NCBI GenBank assembly: GCA_034663635.1
Contig: JAXDJH010000010.1
Location: forward strand, 1-56,851
Source: JAXDJH01 sp034663635
GTDB lineage: Bacteria; Actinomycetota; CADDZG01; WHSQ01
Length of the DNA: 56,851 nt
Reading direction: 5' to 3'
Under the pieces are notes generated by a model that saw nothing but the letters and a program-made list of their open reading frames with translations, made no database searches and was not told the origin of the DNA. Shown here in pieces: positions 33,578 to 42,226 of this stretch. Within the stretch, counting starts at the first letter, position 1. Every line of letters starts with the position of its first letter. The position numbers and the translations under genes are program-made.

Positions 33578-34317
33578 CTCGGCGCCATCAGATCCAGGAT
33601 CTCGGCGACATCCCCGAGCGGTCGCACGATCGTCTCGTCAAGCACGGCTTCGTAATCCCGGATGCGTTCGACGTGATCGCTCGTGATGCCGACGGTTCCC
33701 GGCGCGGCCCCCATCGCGTCGAAGTGGCGCGCGTAGTGCGGCAACTGTCGGTAGTGGCTCTCGGCTTCGAAGAGCTCGTCGTTCGCTCCAGCCCCGGCGG
33801 CCACTCGAACGTAGGCCGCGATGCGCGGAACCACGTTGCGCGCCCGGGCTCCTTCCTCGATCTGGAGCCGCGCCCACGCGATCCTTTCCGGCGTCATCCA
33901 GTTCAACAAGACGACATCGCCCAACTCTCCGGCGAGCCTGCACATCTTCGGGCCCATCGCCGCCATAGCGAGCTCGGCTCCGGGGACTAGAGATCGAAGT
34001 TCAGAAACGCCTTCCTGGAGCACTGCGATCGGTTTGTCGGAGAAACCCGCTCCTACACCGAGGATCAGGCGCGCTGTATCTCCATTCAATACTTGTTGGA
34101 CCTCTGAAGGAGACCGTCGATCGAGGGCGATCACACCCACTCCGACGGTCGTCGAGTGAGTGGCGGCTCGCATACACATCGCTAGTTCGAGTCCGTCTGC
34201 CTGCGGCAGATCGTTGGACCAAATGGACGAGTAGCCAGCCTGTTCGCTTGCCCGCGCGAGTTCTTCGGCGTCAGGCCGAGGCGTAGTCGCCTCGATTGCA
34301 AACCCACGATTTCCCAG
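33574..34317 (-). CDS. LLM class flavin-dependent oxidoreductase, apparent CTG start
   Basis: The product resembles F420- or FMN-dependent luciferase-like monooxygenases: LILGVGAGFSDKPIAVLQEG, ELAMAAMGPKMCRLAGELGD, GVVLLNWMTPERIAWARLQI (approximate) and RIAAYVRVAAGAG. Conventional start codons place it at the ATG at 34179 (201 residues), but conserved LLM-like coding sequence continues upstream in frame (GFAIEATTPRPDAEELARAS, EQAGYSSIWSNDLPQADG) to a CTG at 34315-34317 that has GAGG six nt before it, giving 247 residues. A stop lies five codons further upstream. CTG initiation or a sequence error is implied. It is divergent from the Clp ATPase gene. Confidence 0.75.
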   Translation of the reverse strand: MGNRGFAIEATTPRPDAEELARASEQAGYSSIWSNDLPQADGLELAMCMRAATHSTTVGVGVIALDRRSPSEVQQVLNGDTARLILGVGAGFSDKPIAVLQEGVSELRSLVPGAELAMAAMGPKMCRLAGELGDVVLLNWMTPERIAWARLQIEEGARARNVVPRIAAYVRVAAGAGANDELFEAESHYRQLPHYARHFDAMGAAPGTVGITSDHVERIRDYEAVLDETIVRPLGDVAEILDLMAPS

Positions 34318-34394
34318 TTTTGTCCTCGCCTAAGGAGCGGTTTGGATGAGGTCTACACTCGCCGTTCAATCCGCGCAACCCCCAGGAGGTTGTC

Positions 34395-37100
34395 ATGGCG
34401 GAGCGTATCTGTCAGCGATGTGGGATCCGTCCCGCAGTGGCGCAAGTGCGGCGCTCGCTTCCCAACGGTCAGCAGGAGACGCAGTACCTCTGCGAGGTCT
34501 GCCTTCAGGAACTCGGCTTGGCAGACAAGCTTCCAAGGGGGCGTGGTCCAGGCGGTTTCGGAAGGTCTGGCTTCTTCGATGACTTCTTCTCCGACTTCAT
34601 GGGGGAGTTCCCCGATCGACGTCCACGCGGAGGCACGGGAAACACCTCGGCTCCCGAGAAACAGAAGGTGGAGCAAGTGGACATCACCGAATATTTCAGC
34701 GATGCGACGCGAGAACTCCTGCAACGCGCAGCTCAGCAAGCGTTGGAGTGGGGAAGTCTCGATCTCGATACGGACCATCTGCTGTGGTCGGCGTTACAGG
34801 ACGATCTGGTCAAACACGTTCTGTCGCAGGTCGACGCAGATCCGAGCGCGATAGCTGCACAGGTTGAGGAAGAAGCAGACAAGAAGGAACGCACCGACGT
34901 AGCGCCTTCGTTTTCTCCCGATGCCAAAGCGGCGTTGCTGGCCGCCTATGAGGAGTCTCGCGAGATCGGATCGTCTTATATCGGACCCGAACATGTGCTT
35001 CTTGCTCTTGCGCGAGACGCAGAGTCCGAAGCGGGTCGGCTCTTGCAACGCTTCGGGATCTCGCATACGAAACTGCGCGGAGCGGTCATCCGCGGCGTGG
35101 ATCCGACCGACGCGTCGGCGAAACAGAGCACAACGAAAGCGTTGGACGAGTTCAGCCGAGATCTTACGGAGGCGGCTCGCGAGGGCAAGCTAGATCCCGT
35201 TATCGGACGTGCCGACGAGATTGAGCAAACGATCGAGATCCTTTCCCGTCGGACGAAGAACAACCCCGTACTGATCGGTGATCCGGGCGTCGGGAAGACT
35301 GCGATCGTCGAGGGGATCGCCCAGCGGATAGTCAACGACGAAGTTCCCGAGACTCTGGCGGGAAAGCGACTCCTTGCACTCGACCTCGGGGGAATGATCG
35401 CCGGGACCAAATACCGTGGCGAGTTCGAAGAGCGGCTGAAGTCCGTGATCGACGAGATCCGCGCCAACGAAGGTCAGCTCATCATGTTCATCGACGAGCT
35501 GCACACCGTCGTCGGTGCCGGAGCGGCCGAAGGCTCGATGGACGCGTCGAACATGCTGAAACCTGCGCTCGCTCGTGGAGAACTGCACGTCGTTGGAGCT
35601 ACAACGCTCGACGAGTACCGAAAGAACATCGAGAAGGACCCGGCTCTCGAACGGCGTTTCCAACCCGTCCTCGTAAGCGAGCCCACGGTTGAGGAGACGA
35701 TCCAGATCCTGTACGGCCTCAAGGACCGTTACGAGGCGTTCCACCGGGTTCGGATAACGGACGAAGCGATCGTCGCAGCGGTCGAGCTCTCGGACAGGTA
35801 CGTCGGGGATCGGTTCCTGCCCGATAAAGCGATCGACCTGATAGATCAGGCCGGCGCTCGCGTCCGCTTGCGCACGAAGACGAAACCACAGGACACCAAA
35901 GCTGCCGAGGACAACATCCGCCAGCTGGAACGAGAGAAGGATCAGGCGACGAGGGCCGAGAGATTCGAGCGCGCCAAGGAGCTCAAGGTAGAGATCGACT
36001 CCCGCCGTAAGGACCTGGAGGACACGACGCCGTCCCGTCAACGCGCCCCCGAGGTCACGGGTGATGACATCGCCGAGATCGTCTCTCGAGCGACCGGCAT
36101 CCCCGTCTCTCAGTTAACGCAAGAAGAACGCGATCGACTCCTTCAACTCGAAGAGCACCTGCACCAGAGGGTCATCGGCCAGGAAGAAGCCGTGAGTGCG
36201 GTCGCAGAAGCGGTTCGGCGCGCTCGAGCTGGATTGGGCGATCCCGATCGTCCGGTCGGAAGTTTCCTGTTCCTGGGACCCACCGGTGTCGGCAAGACGG
36301 AACTTGCTCGCACGCTTGCGCATGCGCTCTTCGGAGCAGAGGACTTGATGATCCGATTCGACATGAGCGAGTTCCAGGAGAGGCACACCGTCAGCCGTCT
36401 TGTCGGCGCCCCCCCGGGCTACGTTGGCTACGAGGAAGCAGGTCAACTGACCGAAGCCGTTCGTCGGCGTCCTTACTGCGTCCTCCTATTCGATGAGATC
36501 GAGAAGGCACACCAGGACGTTTTCAACACGCTGCTTCAGATCCTCGATGACGGCCGGCTCACCGATTCGAAGGGCCGAACGGTCGACTTCAAGAACACCG
36601 TGATCATCATGACCAGCAACCTGGGGGCCGATCGGATCATGGCCGCCGCGAACCGTAACGAGTCGACCGAGGTGTTGAAGGACGAGTTGATGCAGCTCCT
36701 GCGCAACACGTTCCGGCCTGAGTTCCTCAACCGAATCGACGAGATCATCATCTTTAATGCCCTGACGAAAGAGCAGCTCGTCGAGATCACTCGACTGCTA
36801 GTAGATCGAGTTACTCGGAGACTGAAGCCCCAGGGGATCGAGGTCGTCTTCACGGACGCAGCGGTCTCTCACCTCGCCGACGTCGGGTTCGATCCGCAGT
36901 TCGGCGCTCGACCACTTCGGCGCGCGATCCAGCGACTCGTCGAGAATGAGTTGTCGCGCAAGGTCCTAGGTGGGTCGTTGTCGCCCGGGGATCGCGTCAC
37001 GGTCGATGCTCGCGATGCAAAGCTCGAGTTCAATGTCGAAGAGGGGGCCTCGAAGGTGTCGACGGATGAGCGAGGTGAAGCTCTAACCAGTGTTCCCTAA
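34395..37100 (+). CDS. Clp-type AAA+ unfoldase with N-terminal zinc finger (ClpC/ClpE-like)
   Basis: A 901-residue Clp/Hsp100 protein. The N-terminus has a four-Cys zinc finger (C6-x2-C9...C33-x2-C36) and a Gly/Phe-rich linker, as in ClpE. It is followed by a double Clp_N domain (about 95-245), AAA+ domain 1 (Walker A GDPGVGKT near 295, Walker B MFIDELHT), a short coiled middle domain with UVR-like ERAKELKVEIDS, and AAA+ domain 2 (Walker A GPTGVGKT near 628, LLFDEIEKAH). A ClpP-binding role is likely but no protease gene is near. ClpC of actinobacteria normally lacks the zinc finger, so this is a composite architecture. A CAGGAGG site precedes the ATG. It overlaps the convergent flavoprotein gene by 18 nt. 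Confidence 0.93.
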   Translation: MAERICQRCGIRPAVAQVRRSLPNGQQETQYLCEVCLQELGLADKLPRGRGPGGFGRSGFFDDFFSDFMGEFPDRRPRGGTGNTSAPEKQKVEQVDITEYFSDATRELLQRAAQQALEWGSLDLDTDHLLWSALQDDLVKHVLSQVDADPSAIAAQVEEEADKKERTDVAPSFSPDAKAALLAAYEESREIGSSYIGPEHVLLALARDAESEAGRLLQRFGISHTKLRGAVIRGVDPTDASAKQSTTKALDEFSRDLTEAAREGKLDPVIGRADEIEQTIEILSRRTKNNPVLIGDPGVGKTAIVEGIAQRIVNDEVPETLAGKRLLALDLGGMIAGTKYRGEFEERLKSVIDEIRANEGQLIMFIDELHTVVGAGAAEGSMDASNMLKPALARGELHVVGATTLDEYRKNIEKDPALERRFQPVLVSEPTVEETIQILYGLKDRYEAFHRVRITDEAIVAAVELSDRYVGDRFLPDKAIDLIDQAGARVRLRTKTKPQDTKAAEDNIRQLEREKDQATRAERFERAKELKVEIDSRRKDLEDTTPSRQRAPEVTGDDIAEIVSRATGIPVSQLTQEERDRLLQLEEHLHQRVIGQEEAVSAVAEAVRRARAGLGDPDRPVGSFLFLGPTGVGKTELARTLAHALFGAEDLMIRFDMSEFQERHTVSRLVGAPPGYVGYEEAGQLTEAVRRRPYCVLLFDEIEKAHQDVFNTLLQILDDGRLTDSKGRTVDFKNTVIIMTSNLGADRIMAAANRNESTEVLKDELMQLLRNTFRPEFLNRIDEIIIFNALTKEQLVEITRLLVDRVTRRLKPQGIEVVFTDAAVSHLADVGFDPQFGARPLRRAIQRLVENELSRKVLGGSLSPGDRVTVDARDAKLEFNVEEGASKVSTDERGEALTSVP

Positions 37101-38411
37101 CTTGTCGTAAAGGTTCGCGAACACCCCGTTCGGATCCAGTGCCGCCTTCGCGGTGTCATAGTTCTGTTTGTTGTAGATCTCCCAGAAGCGTTCTCGTGTG
37201 TAGTGGTTGCGTCCGATCAGAGCCTTCATCCCGTCGAGGTCGTAGGTCGCCTGCTCTAGCTCGTGTGACTTGTCGGCCGGGCCGTTGTTGCGCATCCCGT
37301 ACACGGCGCAGTCGATGAACAATTCGTCGCCCATCCATGCGAAGTAATCGGGAGTAAGCCACGGGTAGGTACCCGGGACGCGGTAGGGGACTATCCACAG
37401 TGGATAGAAGTTGAAGTCGTTCTCGTAAACCTTGCAGAAGTCGAGGAATCGGCGAGCCGGGATGAATACGTCGGCCACCACCTCCGGACGTTTCTTCAGT
37501 TTCATCATCGGCGCCAAGCGATTCGACCACTTGATCAGGTTCGTGGATCCGAGGAACCAGCGGCCGACCAGACTACGGACCCAAGGCCACTTCAAGGGGG
37601 GCACGGTGTTAGTCATCCAATGTGCGTCGGTGTCGTAGCGGAAGCAGTAGTCGAACGTCGTGAGGTGGTCCTCATCGCGTTCCGCCGTAGACCTGTAGAA
37701 GGCATGGCTGCGCGTGTAGTCGCTTGTGTAGGGGGCTGCGTCCTCGAAGTCGCCTAACACGAGCACGAAATCGTTCGGGCCGTGAGCGATCGCGTCGATG
37801 AAGTCGTGGTCGCCGGTGTCGCAAAGTCGAACGAGCTCTTCGAAGAATCGCTCAGGAGAGTCGAATCGCTCGTAAGTCATGTGGACGAATGGTTTCGCCG
37901 GAACGAGCTTGAACGTGATCTCGCTGAGAACGCCCAGCGTCCCGTAAGAAGCATGGATCATCTCGAACAGGAAGGGGTCGTCGTCGGCCTTAGAGAGCCG
38001 TCTCACCTCGCCCGTCCCGTCGATCAGTTCGTAGGACTCGCACGAGTCGTGGAATCCGCCGTAGCGGTAGGACATCGATTCCACCGAACAGCCGGCGACG
38101 GCGCCGCCGGTTGTGATGCCTTTCAACTCCGGAACGACGGCGGGAAGGAACCCTTGCGGGATCGTCTGTTGGATCAGGGCCTCGAACGTGATCCCCGGCT
38201 CCGCGATGCATCGTGAATTGGCGGCGTCGATCTCAAGCAGATTGTTAAGCGCCGACGCATCGACCCTTCGGCCCGAGAATCGCTCGTCGCCCGGCATCGG
38301 GACGACATGATGCTGGCCGCCCTTGGCGATGTAAGCGCGGTCGCCACCCAGAGCCGCGACCTGAGCGGCTACGGACCGGACTCTCGACTGGTGTGCCTGG
38401 GTGTTACTCAC
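37083..38411 (-). CDS. FAD-dependent oxidoreductase, DHCR24-like (FAD_binding_4)
   Basis: A 442-residue flavoprotein. It has the PCMH-type FAD-binding region (AYIAKGGQHHVVPMPGD, then NSRCIAEPGITFEALIQQTI and the signature LKGITTGGAVAGCSVESMS) and a C-terminal substrate domain (ALIGRNHYTRERFWEIYN). This layout and GITTGGAVAGC match delta(24)-sterol-reductase-like and related FAD-linked oxidases. The substrate in bacteria is unknown. A GTG start at 38411 sits within a perfect hairpin that may terminate transcription of the gene before it. No other in-frame start is available until about codon 39, inside the conserved domain. Confidence 0.85.
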   Translation of the reverse strand: MSNTQAHQSRVRSVAAQVAALGGDRAYIAKGGQHHVVPMPGDERFSGRRVDASALNNLLEIDAANSRCIAEPGITFEALIQQTIPQGFLPAVVPELKGITTGGAVAGCSVESMSYRYGGFHDSCESYELIDGTGEVRRLSKADDDPFLFEMIHASYGTLGVLSEITFKLVPAKPFVHMTYERFDSPERFFEELVRLCDTGDHDFIDAIAHGPNDFVLVLGDFEDAAPYTSDYTRSHAFYRSTAERDEDHLTTFDYCFRYDTDAHWMTNTVPPLKWPWVRSLVGRWFLGSTNLIKWSNRLAPMMKLKKRPEVVADVFIPARRFLDFCKVYENDFNFYPLWIVPYRVPGTYPWLTPDYFAWMGDELFIDCAVYGMRNNGPADKSHELEQATYDLDGMKALIGRNHYTRERFWEIYNKQNYDTAKAALDPNGVFANLYDKLGNTG

Positions 38412-38418
38412 CCAGGCA
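38394..38418 (-). terminator. 10-bp perfect stem-loop after the MDMPI gene, overlapping the FAD gene start
   Basis: Arms TGCCTGGGTG (38394-38403) and CACCCAGGCA (38409-38418) are exactly complementary with a 5-nt loop, and CTGG/CCAG extend the pairing beyond a bulge. It begins 19 nt past the stop of the upstream minus-strand gene (38437) and covers the GTG of the downstream flavoprotein gene. No T-tract is present. Confidence 0.5.
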
Positions 38419-38436
38419 TTTGACCAGAAGAACGGT

Positions 38437-39255
38437 TCAGAACCTGAAGAAGCAGTTGGCGAAACGCTTGGCGGCGTCCATGTCTCCGCTCACGTAGCCC
38501 CCACGAGTGCGACCGAACGCGTGGAGAACGAGGCTCGCGGGGTCTAGCTCGATCACGGCCTGGGCCCCCTCTTCGCTCCCGGCCTCGTACGTCATGCCGT
38601 CATCGGTGACCTTGATCCGGGTGGTGCCGCCGTTGTGACCCGTCGTTTTGATGGCGATGTCGAGATCGCCGTCGCCCCTCTTCGATGGAACGGTGGTGGC
38701 CTGCCACACGATGTAAGCGAACGGCACCAGCATGTCTGCCACGTCCGGGCCGAGGAAGTGCTCGAGGCCTAGCCCCTCCCGGACGTCCCAACCGTGGATC
38801 CCGTAATCCATCAGCTGTCCGACCGGATAGAACCAAGAAGGCATCGGGCCCATGTAGCCATGGGTAACGACGAAGCCACCCCAGTCCTCTTCGCCCGTCT
38901 CTTCGAACATCTTCATCGCTTGGGAGTAGTCGTCCTTGAGCCGCGTCAGGAGCTCCCCGCGCGGGACGTCGCGGAAAGCGAGGGCGCGTTCGTCGGCGAC
39001 CTTCGCCATGTCGGTAAGAGGTGCCAGGGCCTCGGCGACCGTTCCGCTCCGGGTCGTGTCGAAGCGTTCGAGGTAACCCTCGGTCGTGTCGACGAGGTGG
39101 CCGACGATGTCTCGGACCTGCCAGTGGCCTGAGGCTGTCGGCTTCTCCCAGTTCTCCGGCATATCCACCATCTCGAAGAAGGCGGCGGCCTCGTTTTTAA
39201 CGATGCGGAGCAGGTTGTCCTTGCCCTCGTAGCTCGTCGCGTTCCATTCCGACAT
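38437..39255 (-). CDS. Mycothiol-dependent maleylpyruvate isomerase-family (MDMPI) protein with SCP2-like C-terminus
   Basis: A 272-residue protein with an N-terminal DinB-fold MDMPI domain (EKPTASGHWQVRDIVGHLVD near residue 45, then YPVGQLMDYGIHGWDVREGL) containing three putative metal-ligand His/Glu sites. The C-terminal 100 residues resemble an SCP2 lipid-binding domain (DLDIAIKTTGHNGGTTRIKV...AQAVIELDPASLVLHAFG). Such proteins use mycothiol as cofactor, which fits an actinobacterial host. The isomerisation substrate is not known. It is divergent from the VOC dioxygenase gene, with 132 nt between starts. Confidence 0.86.
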   Translation of the reverse strand: MSEWNATSYEGKDNLLRIVKNEAAAFFEMVDMPENWEKPTASGHWQVRDIVGHLVDTTEGYLERFDTTRSGTVAEALAPLTDMAKVADERALAFRDVPRGELLTRLKDDYSQAMKMFEETGEEDWGGFVVTHGYMGPMPSWFYPVGQLMDYGIHGWDVREGLGLEHFLGPDVADMLVPFAYIVWQATTVPSKRGDGDLDIAIKTTGHNGGTTRIKVTDDGMTYEAGSEEGAQAVIELDPASLVLHAFGRTRGGYVSGDMDAAKRFANCFFRF

Positions 39256-39387
39256 GGGCCCCTCCCTCTCTCCGACGGCGTGCCTCAGCTAACGACCAGT
39301 CGGGAACATTCTGCCCCTGGCGATAGTTGCTTACAAGAGGTTAGTGACCCACAATCGACAAGAGATATAGAGAAAGGGACTTACGCG

Positions 39388-40314
39388 ATGAAGCTGGACG
39401 GCATCCACCACGTGACCTGCATCACCGCCGACGCGCCGGGCAACGTCCGGTTCTATGCCGGGACCCTCGGCCTCCGGCTCGTGAAGAAGTCGGTGAACCA
39501 GGACGTCCCGACGATCTACCACCTCTTCTATGCAGACGAGGAGGGGGGCGCGGGCTCCGACATCACATTTTTCGAGTACCCGAACGCGGCGCCGGGCCGC
39601 GCCGGTGCCGGGATGGTTCACCTCATCAGCTTCCGGGTCCCGTCGGAAGAGTCACTCGACTTCTGGGCCAAGCGACTCGGCGACAACGGGGTCGATACGT
39701 TCCGCGAGGACGGTCGCTTGCGGTTCAGCGATCCCGAGGGCCTCGGCCTCGAGCTCGTCGTCGACACGTCCGGCGATGGACCCCTCATGGCCAAGCACCC
39801 CCAGATCCCGGAGGAGCACGCGTTGATGGGGTTCGATGGAGTGCGTGCCTATACGGACGACCTCGGCCCGAGCAAAGAGCTTTTCGAATCGACGCTCAAC
39901 TTCTCTGCGGACTCCGAGTCGGCGTGGACGATCCGGGGAGCGACCCGAGGGTCCACTTTCGTTTACGACGAGGCCCCAGACGCGCCGGGGATCGAGGGGG
40001 CCGGCACGGTCCATCACGTGGCGTGGGCAACTCCGATGGACGAGCACGAAGCGTGGCGCAAGCGGGTTGCGGAAGCCGGCGAGAACGTGACACCCGTGAT
40101 CGACCGCTTCTACTTCAAGTCCATCTACTTCCGCGAACCGTCCGGCGTTCTGTTCGAGATCGCGACACAGGGTCCCGGCTTCGCCGTCGACGAGCCGATC
40201 GAGCATCTCGGCCAGGGCCTGGCATTGCCACCGAACTACGAGCACCTGAGGGCCGAGCTCGAAAAAGAGTTGACGCCGCTCCCGGATCCTCGAGCGGAGG
40301 CTTTGAGCTCATGA
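39388..40314 (+). CDS. VOC family ring-cleaving-dioxygenase-like protein (MhqO/LinE type)
   Basis: About 308 residues from the ATG at 39388 (GAAAGGGA upstream; an in-frame ATG at 39280 adds non-conserved residues). Two VOC repeats are clear: KLDGIHHVTCITADAPGNVR at the start and TVHHVAWATPMDEHEAWRKR in the second half. Likely metal ligands are His in HHVT and HHVAWA and Glu in VLFEIATQG, as in MhqO/LinE-type hydroquinone-cleaving dioxygenases. It is the first gene of a four-gene operon with an HxlR regulator, an acyl-CoA ligase and a citryl-CoA lyase. Its stop overlaps the HxlR start (ATGA). Aromatic or quinone degradation is inferred. Confidence 0.85.
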   Translation: MKLDGIHHVTCITADAPGNVRFYAGTLGLRLVKKSVNQDVPTIYHLFYADEEGGAGSDITFFEYPNAAPGRAGAGMVHLISFRVPSEESLDFWAKRLGDNGVDTFREDGRLRFSDPEGLGLELVVDTSGDGPLMAKHPQIPEEHALMGFDGVRAYTDDLGPSKELFESTLNFSADSESAWTIRGATRGSTFVYDEAPDAPGIEGAGTVHHVAWATPMDEHEAWRKRVAEAGENVTPVIDRFYFKSIYFREPSGVLFEIATQGPGFAVDEPIEHLGQGLALPPNYEHLRAELEKELTPLPDPRAEALSS

Positions 40315-40682
40315 GTTCCGATCCGAGTGCGCGCGATTCGTTCTGCCCCCACTTCCAGACGGCGGTCGAGCTAGTCGGCCGCCGGTGGAGCGGGACCATC
40401 TTGCGATCGCTATTCGGTAAACCGTTGCGATTCTCGGAGATCTCGGCCGCGATCCCGGAGATCTCCGATCGTTCGTTGTCGTTGCGTCTCAAAGAGCTCG
40501 AGGTCGCGCAGCTCGTCATTCGCAAGGTGGAGCCGAGCCAACCCGTGACGGTGAGCTATGAGCTCACTCCGAAAGGCGAGGACCTCGAGAAGGTGATCGA
40601 CGCGCTAGAGACCTGGGCCCACGATTGGGTCGCGCCTCCGGAGGACGCCGAGGATCCGGTGGTCGCAACTCGTAGCGCGTGA
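40311..40682 (+). CDS. HxlR family transcriptional regulator
   Basis: About 123 residues with the HxlR winged-helix pattern: CPHFQTAVELVGRRWSGTIL, LFGKPLRFSEISAAIPEISD, SLSLRLKELEVAQLVIRKVE and YELTPKGEDLEKVIDALETW. HxlR/MarR-like proteins respond to quinones or other electrophiles and repress neighbouring genes. The ATG at 40311 overlaps the dioxygenase stop (ATGA). The frame is open much further upstream, but those residues belong to the dioxygenase gene's other frame. Its TGA overlaps the GTG of the acyl-CoA ligase, so the operon is fully coupled. Confidence 0.92.
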   Translation: MSSDPSARDSFCPHFQTAVELVGRRWSGTILRSLFGKPLRFSEISAAIPEISDRSLSLRLKELEVAQLVIRKVEPSQPVTVSYELTPKGEDLEKVIDALETWAHDWVAPPEDAEDPVVATRSA

Positions 40683-42226
40683 GCTACTTCACGATCCCAG
40701 AGCTATTCGAAGCGGCCGTCGAGAGGGCGGCTTCGAAGCCCTGGCTTCGCTACGAAGACAAGGTGTACACGTTCGAGCAGTCTCACGACAGGATCGGGAC
40801 CATCGCTCGCACGCTCGTTGGACTCGAGGTCGGCCGAGGCACGCGCGTGCTCGCCACGATGAAGAACACCCCGGATCACCTCTTCACTTGGCTTGCCCTC
40901 ATGCGGTTGGGAGCGATCCTCCTTCCGGTTAATCCGGCCGGGACTCCAGCAGAGATCGCCGGGCTCATCGGTCAGCTCGACCCGGCCCTCGTAGTAACCG
41001 ACCATGATCTTCACGACACGGTCGCGCTCGCGGCAAAGGAGGCGGCTCCCGCCGCAAGGGTGGTGTTGATCGAGCAGCTGGTGGCGCCCCCAGCAGGCAC
41101 CGCGCCCGACATCGCCGCCGAGCCGGACGACATCGCAGTGCTGATCCCAACCTCGGGAACGACAGGGCGTTCGAAGCTCGTCATGCAGACGCAGCGTGCG
41201 TACGCGATGGCGGGTGAGGGTTTTCCGTTCTGGATGGGGCTGCACGAAGACGATCGCTTGATGACGTCTCTTCCGCTCTTCCACATCAATGCGCCCGCCT
41301 ACTCGGTCCTCGGCTCAGTTGCCGCGACGGCCGGGCTGGTGCTCCTTCCGCATTTCTCCGGCAGCGGATTCATCTCCGAAGCGCGCAAGCACGAAGCGAC
41401 GGAGTTCAACGCGATCGGGGCAATGATCGAGATCCTCATGCGCCAGCCGGAGAAGGAAGACGACGCGGACAACCCGTTGCGGCTCTGCTACACGGGGCCG
41501 TCTCCTCCTAAAGAGAGACATCTTGAGATCGAACGCCGGTTTGGCATCGAGATCATCTGCGGCTACGCGCTCTCGGAGACTCCTTACGGCCTCATCTGGA
41601 GGAAGGGGACTCGACCTTTCGGCACTCTAGGCAGCGTCCGACAGCACCCCACCTTGGGCGTGATCAACAACGCGCGAGTGATGAAGGATGGCCACGAGGT
41701 GGCGACCGGTGAGGTGGGGGAGCTCGAGTTGAGAAATCCTGTCTTGATGCGGGGTTACTTCGAGATGCCCGATGAAACCGACAGGGTTCTGGCCGACGGC
41801 TGGTTGAAAACCGGCGACCTCGTTCAAGTGAACCCCGACGAGACTTTCACCTTCGTTGGACGCGAGAAGGAAGTCATCCGTCGCCGTGGTGAGAACATGT
41901 CCCCGCTTGAGGTGGAGGCGGCGCTCGAGGCCCATCCGGGAGTCGCGGAGGCGGCCGTCGTGGGCGTTCCATCGGATCTGTCCGAAGAGGAGGTCAAAGC
42001 GTTCGTGGTTCTGGGGGCCGGGAAGAACATCTCGATGACCGAGCTCCGAGACTTCGTAGCCGAACAACTAATGGCGTTCAAGGTCCCCCGATACTTCGAA
42101 GTGGTCGACGAGCTTCCGCACACTCCGACCGGACGGATCGCCAAACACCAGCTCTCACTCGCGAGGAACGCGTCGGAGAAAGATCTCGATCCGCGCGCCG
42201 CGGCTCCCGCAGGGAAACAACCGTGA
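40679..42226 (+). CDS. AMP-dependent acyl-CoA ligase (CaiC-like)
   Basis: A 515-residue adenylate-forming enzyme with the P-loop-like motif PTSGTTGRSK (about 156-165), GYALSETPYG, the A8 region GREKEVIRRRGENMSPLEVE and a C-terminal Lys in PTGRIAKHQL. It activates a carboxylic acid with ATP and links it to CoA. The overall form resembles crotonobetaine/carnitine-CoA ligases, but the substrate is unassigned. The GTG start overlaps the HxlR TGA, and its own stop overlaps the citryl-CoA lyase GTG (GTGA). The adjacent lyase suggests that the CoA ester made here is then cleaved. Confidence 0.88.
   Translation: MSYFTIPELFEAAVERAASKPWLRYEDKVYTFEQSHDRIGTIARTLVGLEVGRGTRVLATMKNTPDHLFTWLALMRLGAILLPVNPAGTPAEIAGLIGQLDPALVVTDHDLHDTVALAAKEAAPAARVVLIEQLVAPPAGTAPDIAAEPDDIAVLIPTSGTTGRSKLVMQTQRAYAMAGEGFPFWMGLHEDDRLMTSLPLFHINAPAYSVLGSVAATAGLVLLPHFSGSGFISEARKHEATEFNAIGAMIEILMRQPEKEDDADNPLRLCYTGPSPPKERHLEIERRFGIEIICGYALSETPYGLIWRKGTRPFGTLGSVRQHPTLGVINNARVMKDGHEVATGEVGELELRNPVLMRGYFEMPDETDRVLADGWLKTGDLVQVNPDETFTFVGREKEVIRRRGENMSPLEVEAALEAHPGVAEAAVVGVPSDLSEEEVKAFVVLGAGKNISMTELRDFVAEQLMAFKVPRYFEVVDELPHTPTGRIAKHQLSLARNASEKDLDPRAAAPAGKQP

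Noticed and set aside
34240..34260. GTTCGCTTGCCCGCG upstream of the Clp gene as a ClgR operator.
   Set aside because: Spacing between the half-sites does not fit the recalled ClgR consensus and the site lies inside LLM coding sequence.
39310..39360. A weak inverted repeat before the VOC-HxlR operon as an HxlR operator.
   Set aside because: Only about six of nine positions pair, which is near background; autoregulation is plausible but this site is not supported.
39924..40310. The HxlR reading frame is open far upstream of its ATG.
   Set aside because: The segment overlaps the conserved dioxygenase in another frame and is Arg/Pro/Gly-rich without HxlR similarity; the ATG at 40311 overlaps the dioxygenase stop as expected.
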